This document shows positions 18,515 to 27,864 of a DNA stretch of 49,430 bases, piece by piece (position 1 is the stretch's first letter; the number at the start of each line of letters is the position of its first letter). The notes below the pieces were generated by a model, which searched no databases, was not told the origin of the DNA, and was given only the letters and a program-made list of their open reading frames with translations. Source of the stretch: Chthoniobacteraceae bacterium (GTDB lineage: Bacteria; Verrucomicrobiota; Verrucomicrobiia; Chthoniobacterales; Chthoniobacteraceae). The translations under genes and the position numbers were made by a program. The stretch covers positions 1 to 49,430 of the forward strand of contig CANJPY010000030.1 in assembly GCA_947476255.1 (NCBI GenBank), read 5' to 3'.

Positions 18515-21145
18515 ATGACTCCCGAACGTTTCACGGAAAAATTCCAGCACGCCCTCGAATCCGCACAGGCCGGCGCCGTGCGCCGCTCCCACACCGAGAT
18601 GGACAACGAGCACGTGCTCGAAGCCCTGCTCACCCAACCCGAGGGCATCACCAAACCGCTCCTCGAGAGCGCGGGCGTAAGCCCAAGCGCACTGGACAAC
18701 CTGCTCCAGCCCGAACTCGCACGCCGCGCCGTCTCCCACGGCACCCACCCCACCCCGGGCTTGTCCCGCGACCTCGCCGCAATACTCAGCGCCGCCACCG
18801 CTGAAAAAACAAAACTCAAGGACGAATACCTCAGCGCCGAACACTTCCTCCTCGCCCTCACCCAGTCCAAACTCCCCGTCGGACGCCTCCTCCAACAAGC
18901 CGGCCTTTCCCACGACGCCCTCCTCGCCGCACTCCAGAAAATCCGGGGCACCCAGCGCATCACCGACCAAAATCCCGAGGCCAAGTACCAGGCCCTCGAA
19001 AAATACGGCCGCGACCTCACCGCACTCGCGCAACGTGGAAAAATCGACCCCGTCATCGGACGGGACTCCGAAATCCGGCGGGTCATGCAGGTGCTCTCTC
19101 GCCGCACCAAAAACAACCCCGTCCTCATCGGCGAACCGGGCACAGGCAAAACCGCCATCGCCGAAGGACTCGCACGCCGGATCATTTCGGGCGACGTGCC
19201 GGAATCGCTCAAAAACAAGCGCCTCATTTCCATGGATATCGGCGCCATGGTTGCGGGTGCGAAATTCCGGGGCGAATTCGAAGACCGCCTCAAGGCGTTC
19301 CTCCGGGACGTGCAGGAATCCCAGGGACAAGTGATTCTTTTCATCGACGAGCTCCACACCATTGTCGGCGCAGGAGCCGCCGAAGGCTCCATGGACGCGT
19401 CCAACATGCTCAAGCCCGCACTCGCGCGGGGAGAACTGCGCACCATCGGCGCCACCACCCTCGACGAATACCGCAAGCACATCGAAAAGGACCCCGCCTT
19501 GGAACGCCGCTTCCAGCCGGTCATGGTCAACGAGCCCAGCGTCGAGGATTCCATTGCCATCCTGCGCGGACTCAAAGAACGCTACGAAGTCCACCACGGA
19601 GTGCGTATCGCCGACTCCGCCCTGGTCGCAGCCGCCACCCTCTCCAACCGCTACATCGCAGACCGCTTCCTGCCCGACAAAGCCGTCGACTTGATGGACG
19701 AGGCCGCGGCGCGCCTCAAAATTGAGCTCGAATCAATGCCCGCCGAACTCGACCAGGTCGAGCGCCAGGGCATGCTGCTGGAGATGGAAAGACAGGCGCT
19801 CCTCCGGGAGAAAGATCCGGCGAGCAAGGAACGCCTCGAGAGGATCGAGCGGGATCTGGCCGTCGCCAAGGAGGAAGGCACGCGTCTGAAAGCACAGTGG
19901 CTCAATGAAAAGGCTGAGATCGACAAGGTCCGTCAACTCACCGCACGGGTGGAGCAATTGCGCCTCGAACTCGAGCAGGCGCAGCGCCGCGGCGAACTCA
20001 CACGGGCGAGCGAGATCCAGTACGGACTTCTGCCGGAAGCGCAACGCCAGATGCAGGAACAGGCGACACGCCTCCATACCGCCGAGTCCGGAAGCACCAT
20101 GCTCAGGGAGGAGGTCACCGAGGAAAACATCGCCCAGGTCATTTCCGCTTGGACCGGAATTCCCGTGACCAACCTGCGCGAGGGCGAGCGCGAGCGTCTT
20201 GTGCACATGGAGGAACGGCTCGGGGCGCGCGTCATCGGGCAAAAACAGGCCGTCAAGGCCGTCTCCAACGCGGTCCGGCGCGCCCGGGCCGGACTGCAGG
20301 ACCCCAACAGGCCGATCGGTTCCTTTATCTTTCTCGGCCCCACTGGCGTTGGTAAAACGGAACTCGCCAAAAGTCTCGCAGCCTTTTTGTTCGACGACGA
20401 GGCGGCCATGGTGCGCATCGACATGAGCGAATACATGGAGAGCCACAGCGTGGCCCGTCTCGTCGGAGCCCCTCCCGGCTACGTGGGCTTTGATGAGGGA
20501 GGCCAGCTGACGGAGGCCGTGCGCCGCAGACCCTATGCCGTGGTGCTCTTCGACGAAATCGAAAAAGCGCATCCCGAGGTTTTCAACATCCTCCTCCAGG
20601 TCCTCGATGACGGGCGCATCACCGACAGCCGCGGACGCACCGTAGACTTCAAGAACACAGTGGTGATCCTGACCTCCAACATCGGGAGCCAGCACATTCT
20701 GGAGGCCACGAATGCGGAGCAGCGGGAAGCGCTCGTCATGCAGGCACTGCGGCAACATTTCCGTCCTGAATTCCTCAACCGCATTGACGAAACCATCCTG
20801 TTCGACCGCCTCGACGAAAAAGACCTCTCACAGATCATCGACATTCAACTGCGTCACCTGGAGGCGCGCTTGGAGGCGCAAAAGCTGCACCTCAAGATCT
20901 CCGAGGAGGCCAAACTCGTGCTCGCAGAGGAAGGATACGACCCGGTGTATGGAGCCCGTCCTCTCAAACGCGCCATTCAAAAGCGCCTGCTGGACCCTCT
21001 GTCCCTGCAACTCCTTGAAGGGCGCTTCAAGGAAGGATGTGTGATCAAAGCTGTCGTTGATTCGGGCGGAATCGCATTCGAGAACGAAGCCGCCGCCCCC
21101 CCCGCACCACCGGCCCAAGACGCCAAAAACCTCCAACCCGCCTAA
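18515..21145 (+). CDS. clpB: ATP-dependent chaperone ClpB
   Basis: 876 residues, full length. It is a hexameric AAA+ disaggregase that threads aggregated proteins with DnaK. In order: Clp N-terminal double repeat (1-150); first AAA+ module with Walker A GEPGTGKT and Walker [11 protein letters not shown]; coiled-coil middle domain (about 400-525), whose presence separates ClpB from ClpA; second AAA+ module with [12 protein letters not shown] and [16 protein letters not shown]; and the C-terminal D2-small domain. The tail is Ala/Pro-rich. No dnaK or grpE gene is near. The upstream tandem repeats may influence its expression. Confidence 0.97.
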   Translation: MTPERFTEKFQHALESAQAGAVRRSHTEMDNEHVLEALLTQPEGITKPLLESAGVSPSALDNLLQPELARRAVSHGTHPTPGLSRDLAAILSAATAEKTKLKDEYLSAEHFLLALTQSKLPVGRLLQQAGLSHDALLAALQKIRGTQRITDQNPEAKYQALEKYGRDLTALAQRGKIDPVIGRDSEIRRVMQVLSRRTKNNPVLIGEPGTGKTAIAEGLARRIISGDVPESLKNKRLISMDIGAMVAGAKFRGEFEDRLKAFLRDVQESQGQVILFIDELHTIVGAGAAEGSMDASNMLKPALARGELRTIGATTLDEYRKHIEKDPALERRFQPVMVNEPSVEDSIAILRGLKERYEVHHGVRIADSALVAAATLSNRYIADRFLPDKAVDLMDEAAARLKIELESMPAELDQVERQGMLLEMERQALLREKDPASKERLERIERDLAVAKEEGTRLKAQWLNEKAEIDKVRQLTARVEQLRLELEQAQRRGELTRASEIQYGLLPEAQRQMQEQATRLHTAESGSTMLREEVTEENIAQVISAWTGIPVTNLREGERERLVHMEERLGARVIGQKQAVKAVSNAVRRARAGLQDPNRPIGSFIFLGPTGVGKTELAKSLAAFLFDDEAAMVRIDMSEYMESHSVARLVGAPPGYVGFDEGGQLTEAVRRRPYAVVLFDEIEKAHPEVFNILLQVLDDGRITDSRGRTVDFKNTVVILTSNIGSQHILEATNAEQREALVMQALRQHFRPEFLNRIDETILFDRLDEKDLSQIIDIQLRHLEARLEAQKLHLKISEEAKLVLAEEGYDPVYGARPLKRAIQKRLLDPLSLQLLEGRFKEGCVIKAVVDSGGIAFENEAAAPPAPPAQDAKNLQPA

Positions 21146-21177
21146 TGGCGTGCCCCCAGAGCCTAATGGCGTGCCCC
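21140..21177. repeat. 17-bp direct repeat spanning the clpB stop codon
   Basis: GCCTAATGGCGTGCCCC occurs at 21140-21156 and again at 21161-21177. The first copy contains the clpB stop TAA, so the stop codon is duplicated downstream. Confidence 0.9.
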
Positions 21178-21215
21178 TCCCTCAGGAAAAGGGGGCTTAC
21201 GCAGGGGAAAGGACT

Positions 21216-21244
21216 CCGCCAAACCAGAGCTCCAAGTTTGGCGG
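21216..21244. terminator. Hairpin between convergent clpB and secDF
   Basis: CCGCCAAAC and GTTTGGCGG form a perfect 9-bp stem with an 11-base loop. It lies midway between two convergent genes. There is no T-tract, so it may act as a bidirectional transcription brake or mRNA 3' stabiliser. Confidence 0.55.
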
Positions 21245-21264
21245 GGTGAATAACGCCACCCACG

Positions 21265-21288
21265 GTCACGCAGTCACGCAGTCACGCA
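21265..21288. repeat. 8-bp tandem repeat GTCACGCA, three copies
   Basis: Three exact copies of GTCACGCA, ending three bases before the secDF stop codon on the opposite strand. Confidence 0.9.
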
Positions 21289-21291
21289 ATC

Positions 21292-23613
21292 TTAAGCCCG
21301 GGAATCGCCTACCACAGTGACCTTGGCCTCGCCACGATTTCCATTCCACCACAAAACCACCGGCGCAGCCACAAACACCGAAGAGTATGTTCCCACCAAC
21401 ACTCCGATCAAAATTGCCAAAGCGAAGTCTGCAAGCACCGGTCCGCCGAAGAAAAACAGCGAAATCGTCGAGAGCAAAGTCACGCCCCCCGTAATCATCG
21501 TTCGGGAAAGCGTTTCGTTGATGCTGAGGTTCATGATGTCCATGACAGAACCTTTTCTCCCCGTGTTCATGCCCTCACGAATACGGTCGAATACCACAAT
21601 CGTATCGTTTACGGAATACCCGGCGATGGTGAGAACCGCACCAACCGTGACGAGCGACAACTCGCGCCCCAACAGAGCGAAAACGCCGATCGTAATCGTG
21701 ACGTCATGAAGCAACGCCACCAACGCCCCGAGAGCAAAGGAGAATTCAAACCGTACCGTCACATACACCAAAATGCCAAGCATCCCTAACACAAGCGCCA
21801 AAAGTGAATTGCGCGCCAGTTCGCCCCCCACCAAGCTCCCCACGGTTTCGACCTGCTCGACACGGAACTCCGCTTTGGGAAACTTTTCCTTAAGCACCCC
21901 GGCCAGTTTTTCACCCGTGCCTTGCGGGCTGCGAATGGTGAAAAACTCCTTGGCCGCAGACTTTTCAATCTGAACGGCGACCTCCCCCGCCTTCTGCGCA
22001 TCCACGAGGTGGCGGACATCTTTCAAATCGGGTTTCTCTTTCACCGCCTCCAGCACCACACGATCTCCCCCCTTGAAATCGACGCCAAAGTTTTTGTCTC
22101 CACGCGCCCAAAACAAGGCCACCGAAGCGAAAATCACCGTCACAGACCCGGCAATCGCCACTTTCCGCCAACCCAAGAAATTGATGTTTGTCGAAACCAA
22201 CAACCGGCCCATGTTCACCCGTTTGAGCAGTCCCAACTCAATTGCCCAGCCGAAGAGATTCCGCGAAGCCACCAACGCCGTAAACAACGTCGCCACAATC
22301 CCGATCGTCAGCGCCACTGCAAACCCCTTCACAGGACCTGTCGCCTTCCAAAAAAGAATCAACGCAGTAATCAACGTCGTCACGTTGGAATCGAAAATAG
22401 CAGGGAACGCTTTTTCAAACGCCGACCGCACCACCGCCGAAAGCGGCCGTTTGTCGGACATTTCTTCCCTCAAGCGTTCATAGACCAACACATTGGCATC
22501 CACCGCCATACCCAAGGTCAAAATGACACCCGCAATCCCAGGCAACGTGAGCACCGTTCCAAACAACCCCATCGCTCCGAAAAGCAACACCAAGTTGACA
22601 AGCAACGCGATGTTCGCAATCAACCCGCTAAACCGGTAGTAGATCAACACGAACAACGCCGTCATTGCCACCCCAAGCAACCCGGAGAAAATTCCGCTGT
22701 TTATCGAGTCCTCTCCCAGCGACGCCGACGCAGAGCGCTCCTCTTCGATCACCACGGGTGTCTGCAGCGGATTTTCCAAAACACTCGCCAAGTTGCGCGC
22801 TTGCGCTTCGGTAAAACTTCCAGTGATGGACGCATTGCCCCCAGTGATCGCCTCACGGATTACAGGCGCCGACTGCACGTTGCCGTCCAGCATGATCGCA
22901 AACCGCTTGTTGACATTCTCCTGAGTCAATTTGGCAAATAAAGCAGCCCCTTCACTACTGAACCGAAGACTCACCCCCCAACCCTGCGTATCGTAAAAGG
23001 CACGCGCTCCAGAGACCATCGTCCCTGGAATGTCTGCCTTCTTTCTCACCACAAGCTGCTGGGGAGGCACCGCCACATCACTCGGTCCGCGGTCCTCTTT
23101 GTACGTCTCCATACGGTACGCAGGATCAGGGGGCACAACCCCCTTCACGATCCCCTCACTCTGGGGATGCACCATTTTAAATTCCAACTTCGCAGGCTTA
23201 TACAGCTGCTCACGCGCCTCCTGAAGCGCGCTCGTGTTCAGCCCGGGAATCTGCACCAAAATCCGGTCCGTTCCCTGAGGCGCAATCACAGGCTCGCTCG
23301 TCCCCATCGAATCCACACGCCGACGAATCACTTCCCGCGCCTGATCCAACATCGCAGGGGTGATTGGACGTACCACTCCAGCATCATCAGCTTCGGCTTT
23401 GAGCCGAATCAAAAACGACGTCCCGCCCTTCAAATCCAAGCCCAGGGGAAGTTTCTGCTCCGGTGGATAGACTGAAAAGACCGCCAAAAGCACAATCGAA
23501 ACGGACAGAATGCTTCCTAATAGGCGGCGGGTGCGCTCGCTGTCCGTTAAAAAGTACCAGCCAAACAAGCCTGCCAAAAGAAGGCCCGTCACAAAAACAA
23601 AGGAGGGAGTCAT
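21292..23613 (-). CDS. secDF: Protein translocase subunit SecDF (fused SecD-SecF)
   Basis: 773 residues. It is a membrane protein that uses the proton gradient to help pull preproteins through SecYEG. The SecD half has a first membrane segment, the LGLDLKGGTSFLIRL signature (residues 57-71), a P1 periplasmic domain and a five-helix bundle with LTLGMAVDANVLVYERLREE. The SecF half begins near residue 480, with NFGVDFKGGDRVVLEAV and the later IAGYSVNDTIVVFDRIRE. Both halves keep the functional Asp residues. An extra hydrophobic helix precedes the usual first one (FVFVTGLLLAGLFGWYFL). It lies 57 bases downstream of yajC, in the classical gene order. Confidence 0.96.
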   Translation of the reverse strand: MTPSFVFVTGLLLAGLFGWYFLTDSERTRRLLGSILSVSIVLLAVFSVYPPEQKLPLGLDLKGGTSFLIRLKAEADDAGVVRPITPAMLDQAREVIRRRVDSMGTSEPVIAPQGTDRILVQIPGLNTSALQEAREQLYKPAKLEFKMVHPQSEGIVKGVVPPDPAYRMETYKEDRGPSDVAVPPQQLVVRKKADIPGTMVSGARAFYDTQGWGVSLRFSSEGAALFAKLTQENVNKRFAIMLDGNVQSAPVIREAITGGNASITGSFTEAQARNLASVLENPLQTPVVIEEERSASASLGEDSINSGIFSGLLGVAMTALFVLIYYRFSGLIANIALLVNLVLLFGAMGLFGTVLTLPGIAGVILTLGMAVDANVLVYERLREEMSDKRPLSAVVRSAFEKAFPAIFDSNVTTLITALILFWKATGPVKGFAVALTIGIVATLFTALVASRNLFGWAIELGLLKRVNMGRLLVSTNINFLGWRKVAIAGSVTVIFASVALFWARGDKNFGVDFKGGDRVVLEAVKEKPDLKDVRHLVDAQKAGEVAVQIEKSAAKEFFTIRSPQGTGEKLAGVLKEKFPKAEFRVEQVETVGSLVGGELARNSLLALVLGMLGILVYVTVRFEFSFALGALVALLHDVTITIGVFALLGRELSLVTVGAVLTIAGYSVNDTIVVFDRIREGMNTGRKGSVMDIMNLSINETLSRTMITGGVTLLSTISLFFFGGPVLADFALAILIGVLVGTYSSVFVAAPVVLWWNGNRGEAKVTVVGDSRA

Positions 23614-23670
23614 GATGAAAAATCAGGGGGAGGGTTGAATCAGGTCCTTAAAATCCTCTAAATTAGGCTC

Positions 23671-23997
23671 CTAGACTTTAGGAGAACCGTCCTGTTTGAG
23701 AACCGTGGCAATCGCGCTTTTTTCAACGTCGATCCGCACATTATCAGCGATTTTCAAGGAAAGCGTTGCTCCATCCTTCACATTGCTGACGACCCCGTGA
23801 ATACCGCCGCTAGTAATCACAGCATCCCCGGTTTTGAGGTTATCAATGGTTTCCTGCAGCTTTTTCTGCTTCTGCTGCTGGGGTCTGATCATGAGGAAGT
23901 ACATGACCGCGAAGATACAAACCATGGGGACCAGCATTCCTGCCATCGACGGGGGCGGCTGGGCGGCTTGAGCTAGAAAAACAGGCGCATTAAACAT
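23671..23997 (-). CDS. yajC: Preprotein translocase accessory subunit YajC
   Basis: 108 residues: one membrane helix (about 18-39, with LVPMVCIFAVMYFLMIRPQQQ), followed by the conserved RPQQQKQKKLQETIDNLKTGDAVITSGG core and a short cytoplasmic beta domain. It associates with SecDF in the inner membrane. It lies directly upstream of secDF and is probably co-transcribed with it. Confidence 0.96.
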   Translation of the reverse strand: MFNAPVFLAQAAQPPPSMAGMLVPMVCIFAVMYFLMIRPQQQKQKKLQETIDNLKTGDAVITSGGIHGVVSNVKDGATLSLKIADNVRIDVEKSAIATVLKQDGSPKV

Positions 23998-24151
23998 AAT
24001 ACTTCAAAAATAAGTTCCTCCAAGGACGCCACCCAGAGGGTTGCGGGGGTGCGAGGTTAGTCAGATGGGCCGCTTTGTCCAAGACTTTCAGAACCCACCT
24101 CTCTCCGCCTTCTCGATTTCGACCCGATTTTTATCCCATGACCCGCACTTA

Positions 24152-24790
24152 TTACGCCGTCTCACTCACCCGCCGCGAGGTCAACCGCATAGTCACCACG
24201 TACAAAATTGCAAGCACCGCAATGGCGCCTACAAACGAAAGTGACTCGTGTTTTACCGCGTGAATCATCTCTTCGGGACTGTCAATCAAGCCCGGATTTC
24301 TTTCAGACACACGCGCCCCCAACCACGCCAAAACCCCACACCACAGCGCAGACCCGACAACCGTAAACACACTGAAGCGCAGAAATCCCATCCTTAAAAT
24401 ACCCGCCGGAATCGAAATCAAATGCCGCACCACCGGCAGCAACCGTGCGAAAAACACACCGCCAGCCCCGTAACGCTGAAGAAAACGCTCCGCCCTCTCG
24501 AGTTTCTCCTCCGTCACCAAGAAGCGTTTGCCGTACTTCGCCACCGCAAAACGCCCTACACCGCGCGCCACCCAATAAGAAACCGCGGAACCCAAATAAG
24601 AGCCCAGCGTCCCAGCCAAAACAATTCCCAGCAACGTCATGTGCCCCTGTGACGCCCAGTAGGCAGCCGGTGGAATCACGACTTCGCTCGGGACCGGCAC
24701 CACGGTGCTTTCCAGCGCCATCAGGAGCACTACCCCGCCGTAGCCCCAATCACGCACCCACCCGAACCAAAGAGCAATTAAGGAGTGCAT
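24152..24790 (-). CDS. DedA-family membrane protein
   Basis: 212 residues with several membrane helices. DedA hallmarks are LESTVVPVPSEVVIPPAAYW (residues 26-45), containing the two functional acidic residues, and the FFARLLPVVRHLISIPAG segment (113-130), containing the conserved Arg pair. DedA proteins act in membrane homeostasis, and some are undecaprenyl-phosphate or phospholipid flippases. The substrate cannot be assigned. It is followed on the same strand by yajC after about 150 bases. Confidence 0.92.
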   Translation of the reverse strand: MHSLIALWFGWVRDWGYGGVVLLMALESTVVPVPSEVVIPPAAYWASQGHMTLLGIVLAGTLGSYLGSAVSYWVARGVGRFAVAKYGKRFLVTEEKLERAERFLQRYGAGGVFFARLLPVVRHLISIPAGILRMGFLRFSVFTVVGSALWCGVLAWLGARVSERNPGLIDSPEEMIHAVKHESLSFVGAIAVLAILYVVTMRLTSRRVSETA

Positions 24791-24849
24791 ACTAAATTTA
24801 CTAAAATCACAAGAAACGTGGCATCAACCCGATTTTGAAAGGACGCACC

Positions 24850-25137
24850 TTAAAATGCGTCCGTTTCATCCATCAATCCGGGATCTTGTCGGATCGAATC
24901 CAAACGCCGGCGCATCCCGCGCTCAGACTCGGGACTCCGCCACGCGCGCACCACCGTTTGCACAACGGCAGGAATTGCGAGCAGAACGCCAAGGGATAGG
25001 AGCGTTGCGCCCGTTGTTTTCTGAGTCGGCCTCTGCAGTTTGCCTGCAAGCAATAATCCAATGCCACAGCCCACCGCGGTCTGCGTCACTGCGAGGAGGC
25101 TGGTGTTTGCGAAATCTGCGGAACGTTCGGAAGACAT
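24850..25137 (-). CDS. Small membrane protein of unknown function
   Basis: 95 residues. Two predicted membrane helices are seen, about 12-32 (SLLAVTQTAVGCGIGLLLAG) and 42-62 (GATLLSLGVLLAIPAVVQTVV). A charged C-terminal tail follows (RSPESERGMRRRLDSIRQDPGLMDETDAF). I do not recognise the family. It lies 59 bases upstream of the DedA gene on the same strand and could be co-transcribed with it. Its composition matches nearby genes and supports a real gene. Confidence 0.65.
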   Translation of the reverse strand: MSSERSADFANTSLLAVTQTAVGCGIGLLLAGKLQRPTQKTTGATLLSLGVLLAIPAVVQTVVRAWRSPESERGMRRRLDSIRQDPGLMDETDAF

Positions 25138-25445
25138 AACCTGTTTCCACCCAGACTAGGGGTCTCTTCTTCGGTTGGCGAACTCAGAATCGAGATTCCT
25201 ACTATTTTTGTCCAAACTTTCTCCCTCTTTCCTCCGTAGCGAAGGGTGTTCCCCCACCGAGAACACACCCACCGAGAACACACCCACCGAGAACACACCC
25301 ACCGAGAACACACCCACCGAGAACACACCCGCCGAGAACACACCCACCGAGAACACACCCGCCGAGAACACACCCGCCGAGAACACACCCGCCCAAGAAC
25401 ACGGTCCAAATCACACCGGCAGCATCACCACACTAGGTTAAACCC
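25138..25445. other. Intergenic region with tandem repeats
   Basis: About 310 bases between divergent genes. It contains the CCGTAGCGAAGG 12-mer (25234-25245) shared with the clpB upstream region, and the 15-bp array at 25257-25391. Because the unit is a multiple of three, open frames cross it in several frames (for example TENTP repeats on the plus strand), but none is supported as a gene. Confidence 0.6.
25257..25391. repeat. 15-bp tandem repeat, nine copies
   Basis: Nine consecutive units of CCGAGAACACACCCR, where R is A in the first five and one later copy and G in three, followed by a degenerate tenth (CCAAGAACACGG). The A/G variation is the only difference between units. It ends 54 bases before the rhomboid-like gene. 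Confidence 0.95.
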
Positions 25446-26315
25446 ATGCACTGGCACACGTTCCCTGCTCAAGGAGGCACCCAGGCGCGCACCCCCGCAG
25501 CCTCACTCTTCGGCCTGCTTTGCCTCATTGCCGGAGGCCTGCAAGCCGCCTGCGCCTGGACCCCCCATGGAGGCTCCGTGGCTGGGGCGTTTTTGGGCGA
25601 GGCCTTCGTTCTCAACTACCAAAAGCTCGCGGAGGGACACTGGTGGTCACTGCTTGGGTTCAGCCTCGCCCACACCGGTTTCTGGCACTGGGCGGTGGGG
25701 GCTCTTGGGTTTTACGTGGTGAGCCGCTCCGTGGAGCCCATTATTGGAGGCTGGCACCTGCTTGGGGTCACGCTGCTTGGAAACATTTTCAGCGGGGGCG
25801 TGCACTGCCTCGCAAGCCTCTGGGGGGCTCTCCCCCCGGGCCAGCCCCTCATGGGCATGCTGCCCGCGCTTTTCACTCTGGTCGGCGTGTACGCTACGGT
25901 TCTCCCCGGCTGGCGCCTCGGCGCTGCCTCACGTTGGCGCGGCGCGCGCTGGTGCGCCACACGCCTCCACGCCCCCAGGGCGCGACACACCGCGTGGCTC
26001 GCCGCGGCCGGAGCAGCCCTGTGGTGGGCCGCCGACTGGCGCTCGGAGTGCGGCCCGGGCGCGCTTTTACCCGCACTCTGCACGGGGTGGGCCTACACGC
26101 GCATGCTCGGGTTCGGGGACCGGCTTTTTTTCCGGCGCCTCATGGAGGACGGGGACCTCCAGGAGCGGCGCATGGAACTCATGAACTGGGAGGAGTTTCT
26201 CAATGCCGAACTCAACCCTGTGCTCGAAAAAATCGCGCGCCACGGCCTCCGCAGCCTCAACGCCTCCGAGCGGCGCATCCTCCGCCACAGCCGCAGGAAA
26301 CTGGAGGGGTGGTGA
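25446..26315 (+). CDS. Rhomboid-like membrane protein lacking catalytic residues
   Basis: 289 residues. A rhomboid fold is suggested by the helix order and by LAHTGFWHWAVGALGFYVVS (74-93), which aligns with the family's H-x4-HLxxN motif. There, His76 and His81 remain but the Asn is Gly85. The catalytic GxSG motif reads GMLP (137-140), so the Ser is Leu139. The last-helix His is replaced (WWAADWR), so it should not be a protease. The cytosolic tail (about 240-289, NPVLEKIARHGLRSLNASERRIL) resembles the DUF6576-type tail found on rhomboids of this phylum. It may act as a membrane scaffold or pseudoprotease. The upstream region carries nine 15-bp repeats. Confidence 0.75.
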   Translation: MHWHTFPAQGGTQARTPAASLFGLLCLIAGGLQAACAWTPHGGSVAGAFLGEAFVLNYQKLAEGHWWSLLGFSLAHTGFWHWAVGALGFYVVSRSVEPIIGGWHLLGVTLLGNIFSGGVHCLASLWGALPPGQPLMGMLPALFTLVGVYATVLPGWRLGAASRWRGARWCATRLHAPRARHTAWLAAAGAALWWAADWRSECGPGALLPALCTGWAYTRMLGFGDRLFFRRLMEDGDLQERRMELMNWEEFLNAELNPVLEKIARHGLRSLNASERRILRHSRRKLEGW

Positions 26316-26392
26316 AAAACTGGCCGTGAAAATGCACAAAACAAACCCCTTTCTTGCCCTGTCCCCTCCGAGCCGCCATGATCCGGTTCCTT

Positions 26393-27763
26393 ATGACTCT
26401 GACGGAAAAAGTACTAGCCCGAGCCTCTGGCAAGACCCACGTCCAGCCCGGCGACAATGTATGGGTGAACGTGGACACCCTGATGACCCACGACGTCTGC
26501 GGTCCCGGGACGATCGGCGTTTTCAAGCGCGAATTCGGCAAGGACGCCAAGGTTTGGGACCGCCAAAAGGTGGTGATCATCCCCGACCACTACATTTTCA
26601 CGGCCGACAGCATGTCCAATCGCAACGTCGACATCCTCAGGGACTTCGTGCGCGAACAGGGGCTCCCCTACTTCTACGACGTCATCGACGACCCCAACGG
26701 CCACTGGAGTTTCGACGCGGGCAAGGGGCAGCTCGCCCGGCAGTACGGCTCCCGCTACACTGGCGTCTGCCACACCACCCTCCCCTGGAAGGGCCACACA
26801 CGGCCCGGCGAAATCCTTTTCGGCACCGACTCCCACACCTGCATGGCGGGGGCATTCAACCAGTTCGCCACTGGCATCGGCAACACCGACGCGGGCTTCA
26901 TTCTGGGCACTGGAAAGCTGCTCATCAAGGTGCCCGAAACCATGCGCTTTTTCCTGGAAGGCGCCCTTCCCGCAGGCGTCATGGCCAAGGACGTCATCCT
27001 GCACGTGATTGGCGAAATCGGCTTCGACGGAGCTACTTACAAGGCCATGCAGTGGGAGGGCCCGGGCGTCTACACCATGTCTATGGATGACCGCATGACC
27101 ATCGCAAACATGGCGATCGAAGCAGGGGGCAAAAACGGCATTTTCCCCTGCGACCAGAAGACCCTCGACTATGTGCGCGAGCGGGTTGAGGAAAACGGCA
27201 CCAAACAGGACTTCGAACCCGTCGACCTCGACCGCGACCAGTCCTTCTCCTACGACAAGGTGTTTGACCTCTCCAAACTCGAACCCACCGTGGCATGCCA
27301 CCCCGATCCGGGCAACCGCAAGCTGGCCAAGGAAATGGGGAACATCAGTCTGGACCGCGCCTACATCGGATCTTGCACGGGAGGAAAGACCAGCGACTTC
27401 CTCGCCTTCGCCGAGGTGGTGCGCGGGAAAACCGTCAAAATCGACACCTTCGGCGTTCCCGCCACGACCAAGGTGGTGCGGGAACTCAAGGAAACGCTCT
27501 GGAGCGGCCAGTCCGTCTGGCAGATTCTGGAAAGCGCCGGCGTCCGACTCACCGAAAACGCGTCCTGCGCCGCTTGTTTAGGGGGGCCCGTAGACACCTT
27601 CGGGCGGCTGAACAAGCCTATGAAGTGTATCTCGGCCACCAACCGCAATTTCCCAGGCCGCATGGGCAACAAGGAGTCCGAGGTGTTTTTGGCCAGCCCC
27701 TACACGGTCGCGGCAAGCGCCTTAACCGGCAAGATCACGGATCCCCGCGAGTTCATTTCCTAA
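26393..27763 (+). CDS. leuC: 3-isopropylmalate dehydratase large subunit
   Basis: 456 residues from ATG 26393, chosen because MTLTEKVLARASG is the family's usual start; the frame is open 13 codons further upstream. It isomerises 2-isopropylmalate to 3-isopropylmalate with a [4Fe-4S] cluster. Cluster ligands are Cys328 (IGSCTGGKT) and Cys392/Cys395 (ASCAACLGG); the GTDSHTC motif is at 144-150. The middle region is slightly divergent (YFYDVIDDPNGHWSF instead of the common HxVxPExG form), so a homoaconitase-like specificity is not excluded. leuD follows after a 101-base repeat-rich gap. Confidence 0.93.
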   Translation: MTLTEKVLARASGKTHVQPGDNVWVNVDTLMTHDVCGPGTIGVFKREFGKDAKVWDRQKVVIIPDHYIFTADSMSNRNVDILRDFVREQGLPYFYDVIDDPNGHWSFDAGKGQLARQYGSRYTGVCHTTLPWKGHTRPGEILFGTDSHTCMAGAFNQFATGIGNTDAGFILGTGKLLIKVPETMRFFLEGALPAGVMAKDVILHVIGEIGFDGATYKAMQWEGPGVYTMSMDDRMTIANMAIEAGGKNGIFPCDQKTLDYVRERVEENGTKQDFEPVDLDRDQSFSYDKVFDLSKLEPTVACHPDPGNRKLAKEMGNISLDRAYIGSCTGGKTSDFLAFAEVVRGKTVKIDTFGVPATTKVVRELKETLWSGQSVWQILESAGVRLTENASCAACLGGPVDTFGRLNKPMKCISATNRNFPGRMGNKESEVFLASPYTVAASALTGKITDPREFIS

Positions 27764-27840
27764 GCTTTCCTAAGCTTTCCTAAGCTTTTCCAAGCCTTCC
27801 GAACCTTTCCCAAACGTTTCAAACTTTTTCAAACGCCTCC
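27761..27840. repeat. 10-bp tandem repeat starting at the leuC stop codon
   Basis: TAAGCTTTCC occurs twice exactly (27761-27780), then as TAAGCTTTTC, and decays through CAAGCCTTCC, GAACCTTTCC, CAAACGTTTC and AAACTTTTTC in the same 10-base phase. The first unit begins with the leuC stop TAA, giving two further in-phase-by-10 TAA copies downstream. Confidence 0.9.
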
Positions 27841-27864
27841 AAAGGCCAAACCTTATTTACCATC

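Noticed and set aside
18380..19597. 405-codon minus-strand open frame ending in repeat-derived residues opposite clpB
   Set aside because: Antisense to clpB and into the 22-bp repeats; no conserved motif.
21922..22941. 339-codon plus-strand open frame opposite secDF
   Set aside because: Shadow of secDF; Arg/His/Gln-rich composition with no motif.
25175..25441. Plus-strand frame encoding TENTP/AENTP repeats
   Set aside because: The 15-bp unit is open in several frames on both strands, and the unit variation falls on a first codon position, not a third, so coding is not supported.
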